Assembly (NCBI GenBank): GCA_036946625.1
Contig: JAQIIU010000003.1
Span: 2,369,001 to 2,433,000, forward strand
Length of the DNA: 64,000 nt
Source of the DNA: Methylorubrum populi
Lineage (GTDB): Bacteria > Pseudomonadota > Alphaproteobacteria > Rhizobiales > Beijerinckiaceae
Reading direction: 5' to 3'
Shown in pieces: positions 48,819-57,130 of the stretch. The notes under the pieces are model-generated. The model saw nothing but the letters and a program-made list of their open reading frames with translations, did no database searches and was not told the DNA's origin. Positions within the stretch are counted from its first letter, which is position 1, and each line of letters opens with the position of its first letter. A program made the position numbers and the translations under genes.

Positions 48819-50330
48819 TCAGTAGTTGATCTGCAACTGGCCGCGGAACAGGTCGCCTTCGGCCCGGCCGAAGCGTCCGACATTGGCCTCGCGCCGCTTC
48901 ATGTTGGCGTAGGCCAGGGTGAGTTCGACCGCCTTGATCGGCTGGAACTCGATGCCCAACTCGAACTCGTCGGTATCGAGCCGCGGGGCGTTCGTGCCGA
49001 CCTTCCAGCCGCCATCGTAGGTCTGCCAGCGGGCGTAGGGCATGAACGGGCCGACCGGGGAGTGGTCGACCTTGTACATCGCCTGGACGTAGCCGCCCTG
49101 GAGCGGCTTGGTCTGGATCGCCCGGGCGATGGGATCGTATTCCGGGCCGCGGCCCCAGTTCCACTCCGCCTGGAGACCGAAGGGCTGCGGATACAGGATC
49201 GCGTGCAGGCCGACGCGTTCGTCGTCGTAGCCGTTGCCGAGTGTCGTGCCGACGACCTCGGGCCTGAAGCGGTTGCGGTAGGCCGAGCCGCCGACCTCCA
49301 GCACCTGCCCCTTGAAGATGTCGCCCAGCCCGTCGAGCTCGAACGGCCAGGTCGCCATCATGACCGTCATCAGGTCCTTGTTGCCCTCGAGCCGATTGAT
49401 GGTCTGGCCGTTGTAGATGCCGACGCCGAAGGCGCCGTAATTGCCGAACAGCTTCTGTCCGCCCTTGGCCAAGCGGTCCCAGATGCGCTGCACGTGCCAG
49501 GGCGTGTAGTAGAACGAGATACCGATGTCGCGCTCGCCGGGCACCGCGCTGTTGATCGCATCGGAGCGGTCGAGCGTGAGGCGGTTCTGCGAGGATTGCA
49601 GGTTTTCCCAGCCATACTGCACCTTCTGCTGGCCGAAGCGCAGGCGGGTGCGGCGCTCATCGTCGAGGAACACGTCCGCGTAGGCGTCGCGCAACTGCGT
49701 GAAGTGCTGGCGATCGCTCACGCCGACAGCGAAGTCGGGCTGGATGTAGATGAACACCCGCTCGTGGATGTCGCCTTGCAGGATCAGGCGCACCCGGCGG
49801 AAGAGGAAGTTGCTGCGGTCGCTGATGCTGCTGTCGTGGACGGAGCGCAGGCGCGAGAGGCCGGCCGGAGCGGTGTCGTCGCCGGACAGGAACTCGTTGC
49901 CGCGCAACTGCGTGTAGCCGCGCAGCGACAGGCGCTCGAACCAGGTCTTGGGCCGGGACGCATGGTTCGGCCCGTCTTCGAGCAGTTGCGGCGCGGGCGG
50001 CACCAGGGCGTCGTACCACGTTTCCGGTTCGTCGATGGCGAAGCGGTGGGGAACCAGGCCGGGAACGGCCGGCTGCGCCACCGCGGATTCGATCGGCCGG
50101 CCGGCCGCCGGGAAGGTGCCGGCATCGGTGGTGCGGGCGTTCGCGGGCCGCGTGGCGACGGGGCCCGCACGCCGGGGCCCCCTGCCCTGCGCCTCGGCCT
50201 GCGCCTTGATCATCGCCTTCAGCTCATTGATCTGGCGCTGCAGCTCCGCGACCGTCTGGGCCCGGGCCTGCGTGCCCGGCAGCACCAGGGCACTCGACAA
50301 GAGCAGCGCGGTCAGAAGACGTCGTTTCAT
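48819..50330 (-). CDS. OprP/OprO-type outer-membrane porin
   Basis: Protein of 503 aa. Signal peptide RRLLTALLLSSALVLPGTQA, then a short coiled coil VAELQRQINELKAMIKAQAE seen at the mature N terminus of trimeric porins. The barrel has alternating aromatic strands (LSLRGYTQLRGNEFL, FLFRRVRLILQGDIHERVFI, TRLRFGQQKVQYGWENLQSS) and the C-terminal strand ends QLQINY with a terminal aromatic residue for BAM recognition. Similar to phosphate/polyphosphate-selective porins, but selectivity is not shown. ATG at 50330. Confidence 0.85.
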   Translation of the reverse strand: MKRRLLTALLLSSALVLPGTQARAQTVAELQRQINELKAMIKAQAEAQGRGPRRAGPVATRPANARTTDAGTFPAAGRPIESAVAQPAVPGLVPHRFAIDEPETWYDALVPPAPQLLEDGPNHASRPKTWFERLSLRGYTQLRGNEFLSGDDTAPAGLSRLRSVHDSSISDRSNFLFRRVRLILQGDIHERVFIYIQPDFAVGVSDRQHFTQLRDAYADVFLDDERRTRLRFGQQKVQYGWENLQSSQNRLTLDRSDAINSAVPGERDIGISFYYTPWHVQRIWDRLAKGGQKLFGNYGAFGVGIYNGQTINRLEGNKDLMTVMMATWPFELDGLGDIFKGQVLEVGGSAYRNRFRPEVVGTTLGNGYDDERVGLHAILYPQPFGLQAEWNWGRGPEYDPIARAIQTKPLQGGYVQAMYKVDHSPVGPFMPYARWQTYDGGWKVGTNAPRLDTDEFELGIEFQPIKAVELTLAYANMKRREANVGRFGRAEGDLFRGQLQINY

Positions 50331-51080
50331 CTCTCGAACCCCCTTTAGCCGCATTCCGGGCCGGCGTGATGACGCTCGCCGTGTTGTGCCGGAATGCGCC
50401 CAGCCTTCGGTTGCCAATCGTCAGGCGCAGCACGCACGCCGATCGGCCGAACGGAACATCCTCGCCGCACGCACCACGGAAGGCGCGGAGACCGGCGAAG
50501 TCGTTAGTCGGCTCAATCGCTTAGCGACCCCGGCGGCGCGTCCCACAGCCATGCTTGGCCGATAGCACCGGGCTGGAAGGATTAAAAGTAATTCGCGACA
50601 AAACACGAGGATTAATCAGACACATTATTTGTATTACGGGCGATAACGCCAATTAATCCGATGTTTTGCAAGTTTATTTCGTCATAAAAGTGACGTCATA
50701 ATGTGATTTACTGTATCTTTGAACCATCTCGATTGGCCGTTTTTTCGACGACCATCTGCCCGGACGGGTTGCGCAGGAATCGCGTGATCGGGGCGGTGAG
50801 AGGCGAAATCGTCACGGGCAAGCGTCGGCGGGCGCAGACTTCGCCGGATCGAGCGGCTTTCCGCATGCATTCGCCGCATGCCACTGCCGCCGCTGCCGTT
50901 TCAGGACCCGGATGTGTCCTCGAAGCCGCACCAAATCGCGGGAGCGCCGGGCCCGGGCGGCGGGCTCGCACGCGTCGTGCGGCGGAGCTTCGGTCCAAGA
51001 GCCGGATTCAGGTGCCCGCAAGCATCGTGTCGCGCCAAAGAGGGGACGCCAACGCGACGGGCTGTGCTAGATAGGGGACC
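50331..51080. promoter_or_regulatory. 750-bp intergenic region between divergent porin and hpnP genes
   Basis: No credible gene. A distinctly AT-rich core lies at about 50570-50730. It contains the palindrome TGACGTCA (50691-50698) and two copies of CGTCATAA (50680-50687, 50694-50701). ATTAATC occurs twice, at about 50610 and 50652. These look like binding sites for a regulator of the porin gene, hpnP or both; none is assigned. The right half (50760-51060) is GC-rich and featureless. Confidence 0.5.
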
Positions 51081-52724
51081 ATGCGATGCCCCCTTCCCGT
51101 CTCGTCCCGCCGGCGCGTCCTGTGCGTCTTCCCCGCCTACACGCCGTCCTTCGGCACCTTCTCCCACGCCTATCCGCTGATGGGCGGGGTCAAGGCGTTC
51201 ATGCCGCCCCAGGGCCTCCTGGTGATCGCGGCCTACATGCCCGAGAGCTGGGAATGCCGCTTCGTCGATGAGAACATCCGGCCCGCCTCGCCGCAGGATT
51301 TCGCCTGGGCCGACGCGGTGTTCGTCTCGGGGATGCACATCCAGGAGGGCCAGATCCACGACATCGGCCGGCGGGCGCACGAAGCCGGCAAGGTCGCGGT
51401 GCTCGGCGGCCCCTCCGTCTCCGGCGCGCCGGAGAAGTACCCGGACTTCGACTACCTCCATGTCGGCGAGATCGGCGACGCCACCGACCGGCTGATCGAG
51501 ATTTTGGACCGCGACCTGACGCGTCCGGCAGGCCAGATCGTGCTCGACACCAAGGACCGGCTGGCGCTGGCCGACTTCCCGGCCCCGGCCTACGAGGCGG
51601 TGCCGCTCAAGCGCTACCTGATCGGCTCGCTGCAATTCTCCTCGGGCTGCCCCTATCGCTGCGAGTTCTGCGACATCCCGCAGCTCTACGGCCGGCAGCC
51701 GCGGCTGAAGAGCCCGGAGCAGATGTGCGCCGAGTTGGACGCCATCGTCAGCCAGCCGGGCCACCCGGCGGTGGTCTACTTCGTCGACGACAACTTCATC
51801 GGCAACCGCAAGGCGACCCGCGAGATGCTGCCGCATCTGGTGGAGTGGCAGAAGGAGAACGGCTACCCGCTCCAGTTCGCCTGCGAGGCGACGCTGAACA
51901 TGGCCAAGCAGCCCGAGATCCTCGAACTGATGCGGCAGGCCAACTTCATGACGGTGTTCGTCGGCATCGAGACACCGGAGGCCGACGCGCTGAAGGGCAT
52001 CGACAAGACCCACAACGCCGCCGTGCCGATGTACGAGGCGATCCAAACGCTCAATTCCTACGGGCTGGAGGTGACCTCGGGCATCATCCTCGGGCTCGAC
52101 TCGGATACCGACAAATCCGAGCAGAACCTGATCGACTTCATCGACCGGTCGGCGATTCCGGTGCTGACGATCAACCTGCTCCAGGCGCTGCCCAAGACCC
52201 CGCTCTGGGACCGGCTGGAGCGCGAGGGCCGGCTCGTCCACGACGCCAGCCTCGAATCGAACGTGCTGTTCAAGCGCCCGCACGACACGGTGGTGGGAAG
52301 CTGGCGCCGGGCCATCGCCCACGCCTACGCGCCCGAACAGCTCTTCGAGCGCTTCAAGCACCAGTGCGACGTGACCTACGGCAACCGCATCGCCACCCCG
52401 ACGAAGGGCAAGCTGACGAAGACGAACCTGCGCCGCGGCCTGATCCTCGGCTTCAACATCATCACCCGGGTGGGCCTCTTCTCCGACTACCGCCGGCCGT
52501 TCTGGCAGGCGGCGGGCCACGCCCTGAAGCGCGGGCAGATCGAGGCGGTGTTCAACATGGGCTTCGTCGCCCACCACCTGATCCGCTTCACCCGCGAAGC
52601 CCTGCGCGGGGAGCACAACGCCTCCTTCTACGCCGCCAAGGCGGCGGAGGCCGAGGCGCAGCGCCGGCGCAGTTGGTGGGAGAACGCCCGCCGCCGGTTC
52701 GTGCCGGAGCGCGAGGCGGCCTGA
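51081..52724 (+). CDS. hpnP: B12-binding radical SAM methyltransferase, probably hopanoid C-2 methylase HpnP
   Basis: Protein of 547 aa. An N-terminal cobalamin-binding-like region (VLCVFPAYTPSFGTF, AFMPPQGLLVIAAYMPESWE, FVDENIRPASPQDFAWADAV) precedes the radical SAM core with SSGCPYRCEFCDIPQLYGRQ (Cys 190, 194, 197 bind the 4Fe-4S cluster). Then YFVDDNFIGNRKATREMLPH, FVGIETPEADALKGIDKTHN and LTINLLQALPKTPLWDRLER with a DUF4070-like C-terminal region. The whole pattern matches HpnP as I remember it from Rhodopseudomonas; 2-methylhopanoids are known from Methylobacterium. No other hopanoid genes are nearby. The start could be a few codons later. Confidence 0.78.
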   Translation: MRCPLPVSSRRRVLCVFPAYTPSFGTFSHAYPLMGGVKAFMPPQGLLVIAAYMPESWECRFVDENIRPASPQDFAWADAVFVSGMHIQEGQIHDIGRRAHEAGKVAVLGGPSVSGAPEKYPDFDYLHVGEIGDATDRLIEILDRDLTRPAGQIVLDTKDRLALADFPAPAYEAVPLKRYLIGSLQFSSGCPYRCEFCDIPQLYGRQPRLKSPEQMCAELDAIVSQPGHPAVVYFVDDNFIGNRKATREMLPHLVEWQKENGYPLQFACEATLNMAKQPEILELMRQANFMTVFVGIETPEADALKGIDKTHNAAVPMYEAIQTLNSYGLEVTSGIILGLDSDTDKSEQNLIDFIDRSAIPVLTINLLQALPKTPLWDRLEREGRLVHDASLESNVLFKRPHDTVVGSWRRAIAHAYAPEQLFERFKHQCDVTYGNRIATPTKGKLTKTNLRRGLILGFNIITRVGLFSDYRRPFWQAAGHALKRGQIEAVFNMGFVAHHLIRFTREALRGEHNASFYAAKAAEAEAQRRRSWWENARRRFVPEREAA

Positions 52725-52731
52725 TCCCCCG

Positions 52732-52772
52732 GGTTTCGAAAGGGGCCATCCCTTTGGCAGGCTGCCGAAGAA
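52732..52772. repeat. Truncated copy of the CCCTTTGG hairpin repeat
   Basis: GGGTTTCGAAAGGGGCCATC and CCCTTTGGCAGGCTGCC follow the hpnP stop. They match one block of the repeat at 29330-29447. The short stem (AGGGG.CCATCCCTTTGG) may help terminate hpnP. Confidence 0.5.
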
Positions 52773-52931
52773 GTCCCGGACAGGAGCAGGAACTTCTCCG
52801 CCGGCCGACTGGCGTTGCCGGCGGGCAGCGGCGACCCGCGGCTGCCATGTGCGGGTCGCCGCCTCCAACCGAGCCCCGGTCGGTCGGGAGAAGGTCTATC
52901 TGCCTCGCCAGAGTTTTTCAGCGGCCTGTCA

Positions 52932-53096
52932 TATGACATTCAGTTGATGACTTCGGCCTCTCCTGCGTCATTGCGAGGCGAAGCCGTGGCCATCCAGGGC
53001 GCGACCTTTCCGGACCTTTCGCGTCCTGGATCGCTTCACTGCCGCTCGCGATGACGGAGTTGTGGCGAAACCCGAAGCGATCAATCGGAAACGGTA
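52932..53096. mobile_element. 165-bp MITE, intact copy
   Basis: Left end TATGACATTCAGTTGATGAC, right end CGATCAATCGGAAACGGTA; TCA on both sides (52929-52931 and 53097-53099) is a perfect 3-bp duplication. The core has CATCCAGGGCGCGACC opposite CGCGTCCTGGATCGC. About 85-90 % like 14766-14929 by eye. It lies in the hpnP-fadL gap and hits no gene. Confidence 0.85.
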
Positions 53097-53132
53097 TCAG
53101 AGCCTGTTTGACTGCGGTGATCCCATCTCGCC

Positions 53133-53245
53133 CCTCATCCTGAGGCGCCGGAGCGTCGCGGAGCCTCGAAGGGTGCTCCAGGCATCGCGCGGCGGGCTCT
53201 GGAGGATCCTTCGAGGCCCGCTGGCGCGGGCACCTCAGGATGAGG
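53133..53245. repeat. 113-bp inverted repeat starting CCTCATCCTGAGG
   Basis: CCTCATCCTGAGGCGCC at the left and GGCGCGGGCACCTCAGGATG plus AGG at the right are complementary; inside, GCCTCGAAGG pairs with CCTTCGAGGC. This is the widespread alphaproteobacterial palindromic repeat type. It borders the GGDEF fragment and gives it its stop codon. Confidence 0.75.
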
Positions 53246-53393
53246 CTGTAGATAGGATAGCCGTGGTCGGGCGCAGTTCGGCCAGCATGCGCTTGGCCGC
53301 CTGCACCAGCAGGGCGTCGCCCGCCGCATGGCCGTGGACGTCGCTGACGGGCTTGAAGCGATCGAGGTCGAGACAGTAAGGGATCGCTTTCCG
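53235..53393 (-). pseudogene. Remnant of a GGDEF (diguanylate cyclase) domain
   Basis: The minus strand encodes RKAIPYCLDLDRFKPVSDVH then GHAAGDALLVQAAKRMLAEL, which is the first half of a GGDEF domain (the D-x-D-x-F-K-x-x-N/S-D metal- and GTP-binding segment and the GHAAGDALL helix). The catalytic GGDEF loop is absent. The reading frame runs into the 113-bp repeat, and no start or sensor region exists upstream, where the fadL gene ends 43 bp away. It is a decayed or transposed fragment. Confidence 0.75.
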
Positions 53394-53436
53394 CCGCGCC
53401 GGGCCGAGGCGGGACCGGCGCGGGCTTCTTCGCAGG

Positions 53437-54762
53437 TCAGTACTTGCGCACCAGCGGGGCCGGAACGACGGCCGCGGGCGCGTCCCACTGGTAGCGGAAG
53501 CCGACCGAGACGACGTCGGCGCTGGCGTCGGTGAAGGCCGCGAGCGGGATGTTGGCGACGTTGTAGTCGCGGCCCGCGCCCGCCAGCAGGCGGCTGCGCT
53601 CCAGGAAGACGTGCGCGTAGCTCGCCGTCAGCAGCACCTTCTCGCTCCAGCGGTAGCTGCCGCCGACCGAGACGATGTAGCGGTCGTTGTCGGGCAGGCG
53701 CGCCGAACGGTTCGAGAAGTCGATCGGCCCGTCGTCGTAGGCGAAGCCCGCCCGCAGGGTCAGGTTCGGCGACCAGTCGTACTCGGCGCCGATCGCGTAG
53801 AAGAACGAATCCTTGAAGTTGAGCGGCAGGTGGTTGACCGGTACGCCGAGCGCCTGCGAGACGATGCCGATATCGCCGAGCCTCGACCAGTTGTCCCACT
53901 CGAAGCCGAGATTGAGCCGCGTGACCGGGTTGATCTCCTGGGTCAGGCCGACGCTGACCTTCTCCGGCGTGTTGAGGTTGGCCCGCACGACGCCGAGCGC
54001 CAGGGCCTGCCGCGGGTCGGGGAAACCGATCGAGCCTTCGAGGTCGTGATGGACCGAGGAGCGGTAGCCGACGCCGATCACCGTGCCGGCGGCGGGGGTG
54101 ACCGTCACGCCCGCGGTGAAGCCGACGCCCCAGGAATCGCCCTTGAGGAAGCCCGACGGATAGAGGGCCGGGGACAGGCCGGGCACGGGCACCGCCTGGC
54201 GCAGGGTCAGGCGGAAGTACTCGATGTTCGGGCCGGCGGCGACGGACAGCCAGTCGTTGACCTTGAAGCCGACCACCGGGTTGAAGGCGAGCGAGAAGAT
54301 CCGCGAGGAGCGGGCGTAGACCGAGCCCGCCCAGTCGTTGCGCGGCTTGGTGACGAGGCCGTAGGGCGCGCCGGTCTGGATGCCGACCCAGAGCCGGTCG
54401 GTGAGCTGGTAGGAGGTGGCGCCCGAGGGCACCACGGCGCCCTGGCCGATCTCGCCGGAGGAGCCGAAGGGCAGCAGCCCCGGCGCGGTGCCCACCGTCG
54501 GCGTGATCTCACCCGAGAGGTTGATGAAGGTCAGGCTCTGCTCGCTGGCAAATCCCGGCCGCATCGTCACGGTCGCCGGGTTCCAGAAGATCGACGAGAC
54601 GCCCGCCCCGCCCGAGGCCGCGCCCGCGAAGGCGACGCCCAAACCCTGTGCACTCTGCTCACGCAGGCCGAAGGCACCGGCCTGCGCTCCCGTCACGCCC
54701 GCCATCGAAGCGGCCGCAACGGCTCCCGCGAGCCCGAGCGCGCGGATCGTCCCCCCAGTCAT
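53437..54762 (-). CDS. OmpP1/FadL/TodX-family outer-membrane transporter
   Basis: Protein of 441 aa. Signal peptide (LGLAGAVAAASMAGVTGAQA) is followed by the FadL N-terminal hatch GAFGLREQSAQGLGVAFAGA and GGAGVSSIFWNPATVTMRPG. Barrel strands include VGFKVNDWLSVAAGPNIEYF, VGVTPAAGTVIGVGYRSS-like and LNLGFEWDNWSRLGDIGIVS; it ends with PLVRKY. Imports hydrophobic compounds such as fatty acids or aromatics; the exact substrate is not determined. ATG at 54762. Confidence 0.9.
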   Translation of the reverse strand: MTGGTIRALGLAGAVAAASMAGVTGAQAGAFGLREQSAQGLGVAFAGAASGGAGVSSIFWNPATVTMRPGFASEQSLTFINLSGEITPTVGTAPGLLPFGSSGEIGQGAVVPSGATSYQLTDRLWVGIQTGAPYGLVTKPRNDWAGSVYARSSRIFSLAFNPVVGFKVNDWLSVAAGPNIEYFRLTLRQAVPVPGLSPALYPSGFLKGDSWGVGFTAGVTVTPAAGTVIGVGYRSSVHHDLEGSIGFPDPRQALALGVVRANLNTPEKVSVGLTQEINPVTRLNLGFEWDNWSRLGDIGIVSQALGVPVNHLPLNFKDSFFYAIGAEYDWSPNLTLRAGFAYDDGPIDFSNRSARLPDNDRYIVSVGGSYRWSEKVLLTASYAHVFLERSRLLAGAGRDYNVANIPLAAFTDASADVVSVGFRYQWDAPAAVVPAPLVRKY

Positions 54763-55024
54763 CTTGTCTCTCCGAAGCGTCTTCTTGCAGACCCAAGTTG
54801 CACCGACGATCGAAGAGGATTGCGCGCTCCCGGTCCAGAGGGAAAAAGCCGAAAGCTGAATTATAGATCAATTGAGGAGTTTATGTCACGGAACCACGGC
54901 TGTCCCGGGCGCTCTCGGGAGGCAGAGGCTGAACCGAGGCCCCGCTTGCACCCCGGACCGGCGACGGCCATGGTCTGGCGCCCCAAGGCAGGCCTCGGGC
55001 AGGACGGAGACGGAGACGCCGACG

Positions 55025-55909
55025 ATGAAGTTGATCCGGCACGGTGCGAGCGGTGACGAGAAGCCGGGCCTCGTGGACGCGAAGGGCGGCTTGCGCGACC
55101 TCTCGGGGACCCTGCGCGACATCGCGGGAGCGGGCCTCGCGCGGGAATCGCTCGACCGGCTCGCGCGAATCGATCCGCAGAGCCTGCCGCTGCTGCCGCC
55201 CGACACCCGCCTCGGCCCCTGCGTCGGCGGCACCCGCAACTTCGTGGCGATCGGCCTGAACTACGCCGACCACGCCGCCGAGACCGGCGCCGCGATTCCG
55301 CCCGAGCCGATCGTCTTCAACAAGGCGCCCTCCTGCATCGTCGGCGCCAACGACACGGTGATCCTGCCCAAGGCCTCCGCCAAGACCGACTGGGAGGTGG
55401 AGCTCGCCGTGGTGATCGGCGCCCGCGCCTCCTACGTCCACGCCAACGAGGCCCTGCGCTACGTGGCGGGCCTGTGCATCTGCAACGACCTGTCCGAGCG
55501 CGAATTCCAGTTGGAGCGCGGCGGCACCTGGACCAAGGGCAAGGGCTGCCCGACCTTCGGCCCGCTCGGTCCCTGGCTCGTGACGCTGGACGAGATCCCC
55601 GACCTGAGGAACCTCTCGATGAGCCTCGACCTCAACGGCGAGCGGATGCAGACCGGCTCGACCGCGACGATGATCTTCGACGTCGCCCAGATCGTGGCCT
55701 ACGTCTCGCACTTCATGATGCTGGAGCCCGGCGACGTCATCACCACCGGCACCCCGCCGGGCGTGGGGCTCGGCATGAAGCCGCCGCGCTTCCTCAGGAG
55801 CGACGACGAGATGGTCCTGCGCATCGATCGTCTCGGCGAGCAGCGCCAAAGGGTCGTGGCCTTCGACGACTGGACCGCGAAGGTCGCCGCGGGCGAGCCG
55901 ACGAACTGA
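55025..55909 (+). CDS. Fumarylacetoacetate hydrolase-family protein
   Basis: Protein of 294 aa of the FAH family. N-terminal MKLIRHGASGDEKPGLVDAK, then the metal-binding core: GTRNFVAIGLNYADHAAETG, PIVFNKAPSCIVGANDTVIL, DWEVELAVVIGARA (Glu and Asp ligands), CNDLSEREFQLERGGTWTKG, CPTFGPLGPWLV, and the C-terminal FDVAQIVAYVSHFMMLEPGD plus TTGTPPGVGLGMKPP. This resembles 2-hydroxyhepta-2,4-diene-1,7-dioate isomerase or ureidoglycolate lyase type enzymes; the actual substrate is unknown. ATG at 55025. Confidence 0.9.
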   Translation: MKLIRHGASGDEKPGLVDAKGGLRDLSGTLRDIAGAGLARESLDRLARIDPQSLPLLPPDTRLGPCVGGTRNFVAIGLNYADHAAETGAAIPPEPIVFNKAPSCIVGANDTVILPKASAKTDWEVELAVVIGARASYVHANEALRYVAGLCICNDLSEREFQLERGGTWTKGKGCPTFGPLGPWLVTLDEIPDLRNLSMSLDLNGERMQTGSTATMIFDVAQIVAYVSHFMMLEPGDVITTGTPPGVGLGMKPPRFLRSDDEMVLRIDRLGEQRQRVVAFDDWTAKVAAGEPTN

Positions 55910-56009
55910 CGGCCCACCGGTCGATGAAGGGCGCGGCGGGCCGCTTCGAACAGTCAGGCGCGGAACGGCGAGGCTTGATTTTCCCCCGCCTTCGCCCTCA
56001 AGGATGCGC

Positions 56010-57035
56010 ATGAGCGACGCCGTGGTCTCCCTCGCCTCTTCGCCGGCCTCTGGCCCGGCCCCCGCCGCCATCCGTCACGACTGGACGCTGGCCGAGATCC
56101 AGGCGATCCACGACATGCCGCTGCTCGATCTCGTGCATCGGGCGGGCCTCGTGCACCGGGCGCACAACGACCCCGCCGACATCCAGCGGGCGGCTCTGCT
56201 GTCGATCAAGACCGGCGGCTGCCCGGAGGATTGCGCCTATTGCCCGCAATCGGCCCACCACAAGGGAGCCAACCTGCCCCGCGAGCGGCTGATGCCGGTC
56301 GAGGCCGTGCTCGAGGAGGCCGCCGCCGCCAAGGCCAACGGGGCGCACCGCTTCTGCATGGGCGCGGCGTGGCGCAAGCCGAAGGACGGGCCGGACTTCG
56401 ACGCGGTGCTGGAGATGGTGCGCGGCGTGCGCGGCCTCGGCATGGAGGCCTGCGTCACCCTCGGCATGCTGACCCGGAGCCAGGCCCAGCGCCTCGCGGA
56501 AGCGGGGCTGACCTCCTACAACCACAACCTCGACACCGGCCCCGAATTCTACGGCGACATCATCTCGACCCGCACCTACGACGACCGGCTCCAGACCCTG
56601 GAGCATGTCCGGCAGGCGGGCATCGGCGTCTGCTGCGGCGGCATCGTCGGGATGGGCGAGCGGGTGCGCGACCGGGCCGAGATGCTGCTCGTGCTCGCCA
56701 ACCACGCGCCGCATCCCGAGAGCGTGCCGATCAACGCGCTCGTCGCCGTCGAGGGCACGCCGCTGGCGGACCGCCCGCCGATCGATCCCCTCGACCTCGT
56801 GCGGATGTGCGCCACCGCCCGCATCGTCATGCCGAAGGCTCGCGTCCGCCTCAGCGCCGGCCGCAAGAGCCTGACCCGCGAGGCGCAGATCCTCTGCTTC
56901 CTCGCCGGCGCCAACTCGATCTTCTACGGCGAGCGCCTGCTCACCACCGCCAACAACGAGGCCGACGCCGACGCCGAACTGCTGCGCGACATCGGCGTGC
57001 CGGTGCCCGAGGTGACGCTCGCCGCCGCGGAGTAG
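56010..57035 (+). CDS. bioB: Biotin synthase
   Basis: Radical SAM enzyme of 341 aa that inserts sulfur into dethiobiotin. The CxxxCxxC cluster is in GGCPEDCAYCPQSAHH (Cys 71, 75, 78). GAAWRKPKDGPDFDAVLEMV, ACVTLGMLTRSQAQRLAEAG, YNHNLDTGPEFYGDIISTRT (Cys/Asn-lined auxiliary cluster region) and AGRKSLTREAQILCFLAGAN with NSIFYGERLLTTANN at the end match BioB. Start 56010 is preferred: AAGG lies about six bases upstream, whereas the ATG at 56004 is directly abutted by it. No other bio genes are nearby. Confidence 0.95.
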   Translation: MSDAVVSLASSPASGPAPAAIRHDWTLAEIQAIHDMPLLDLVHRAGLVHRAHNDPADIQRAALLSIKTGGCPEDCAYCPQSAHHKGANLPRERLMPVEAVLEEAAAAKANGAHRFCMGAAWRKPKDGPDFDAVLEMVRGVRGLGMEACVTLGMLTRSQAQRLAEAGLTSYNHNLDTGPEFYGDIISTRTYDDRLQTLEHVRQAGIGVCCGGIVGMGERVRDRAEMLLVLANHAPHPESVPINALVAVEGTPLADRPPIDPLDLVRMCATARIVMPKARVRLSAGRKSLTREAQILCFLAGANSIFYGERLLTTANNEADADAELLRDIGVPVPEVTLAAAE

Positions 57036-57130
57036 GCGGCACGGCCCGAGGCGGGTCCGCCGAGCGGCCCCGTCGCCTTGACTTCACCCGCCTCCCGTGA
57101 ATGGTGCCGGCTCCTTCTCAAGAGCCCGTC

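Noticed and set aside
52725..53245. Cluster of repeats that could suggest a CRISPR-like array
   Set aside because: Repeats are of different families, palindromic and not regularly spaced; no cas genes in the window.
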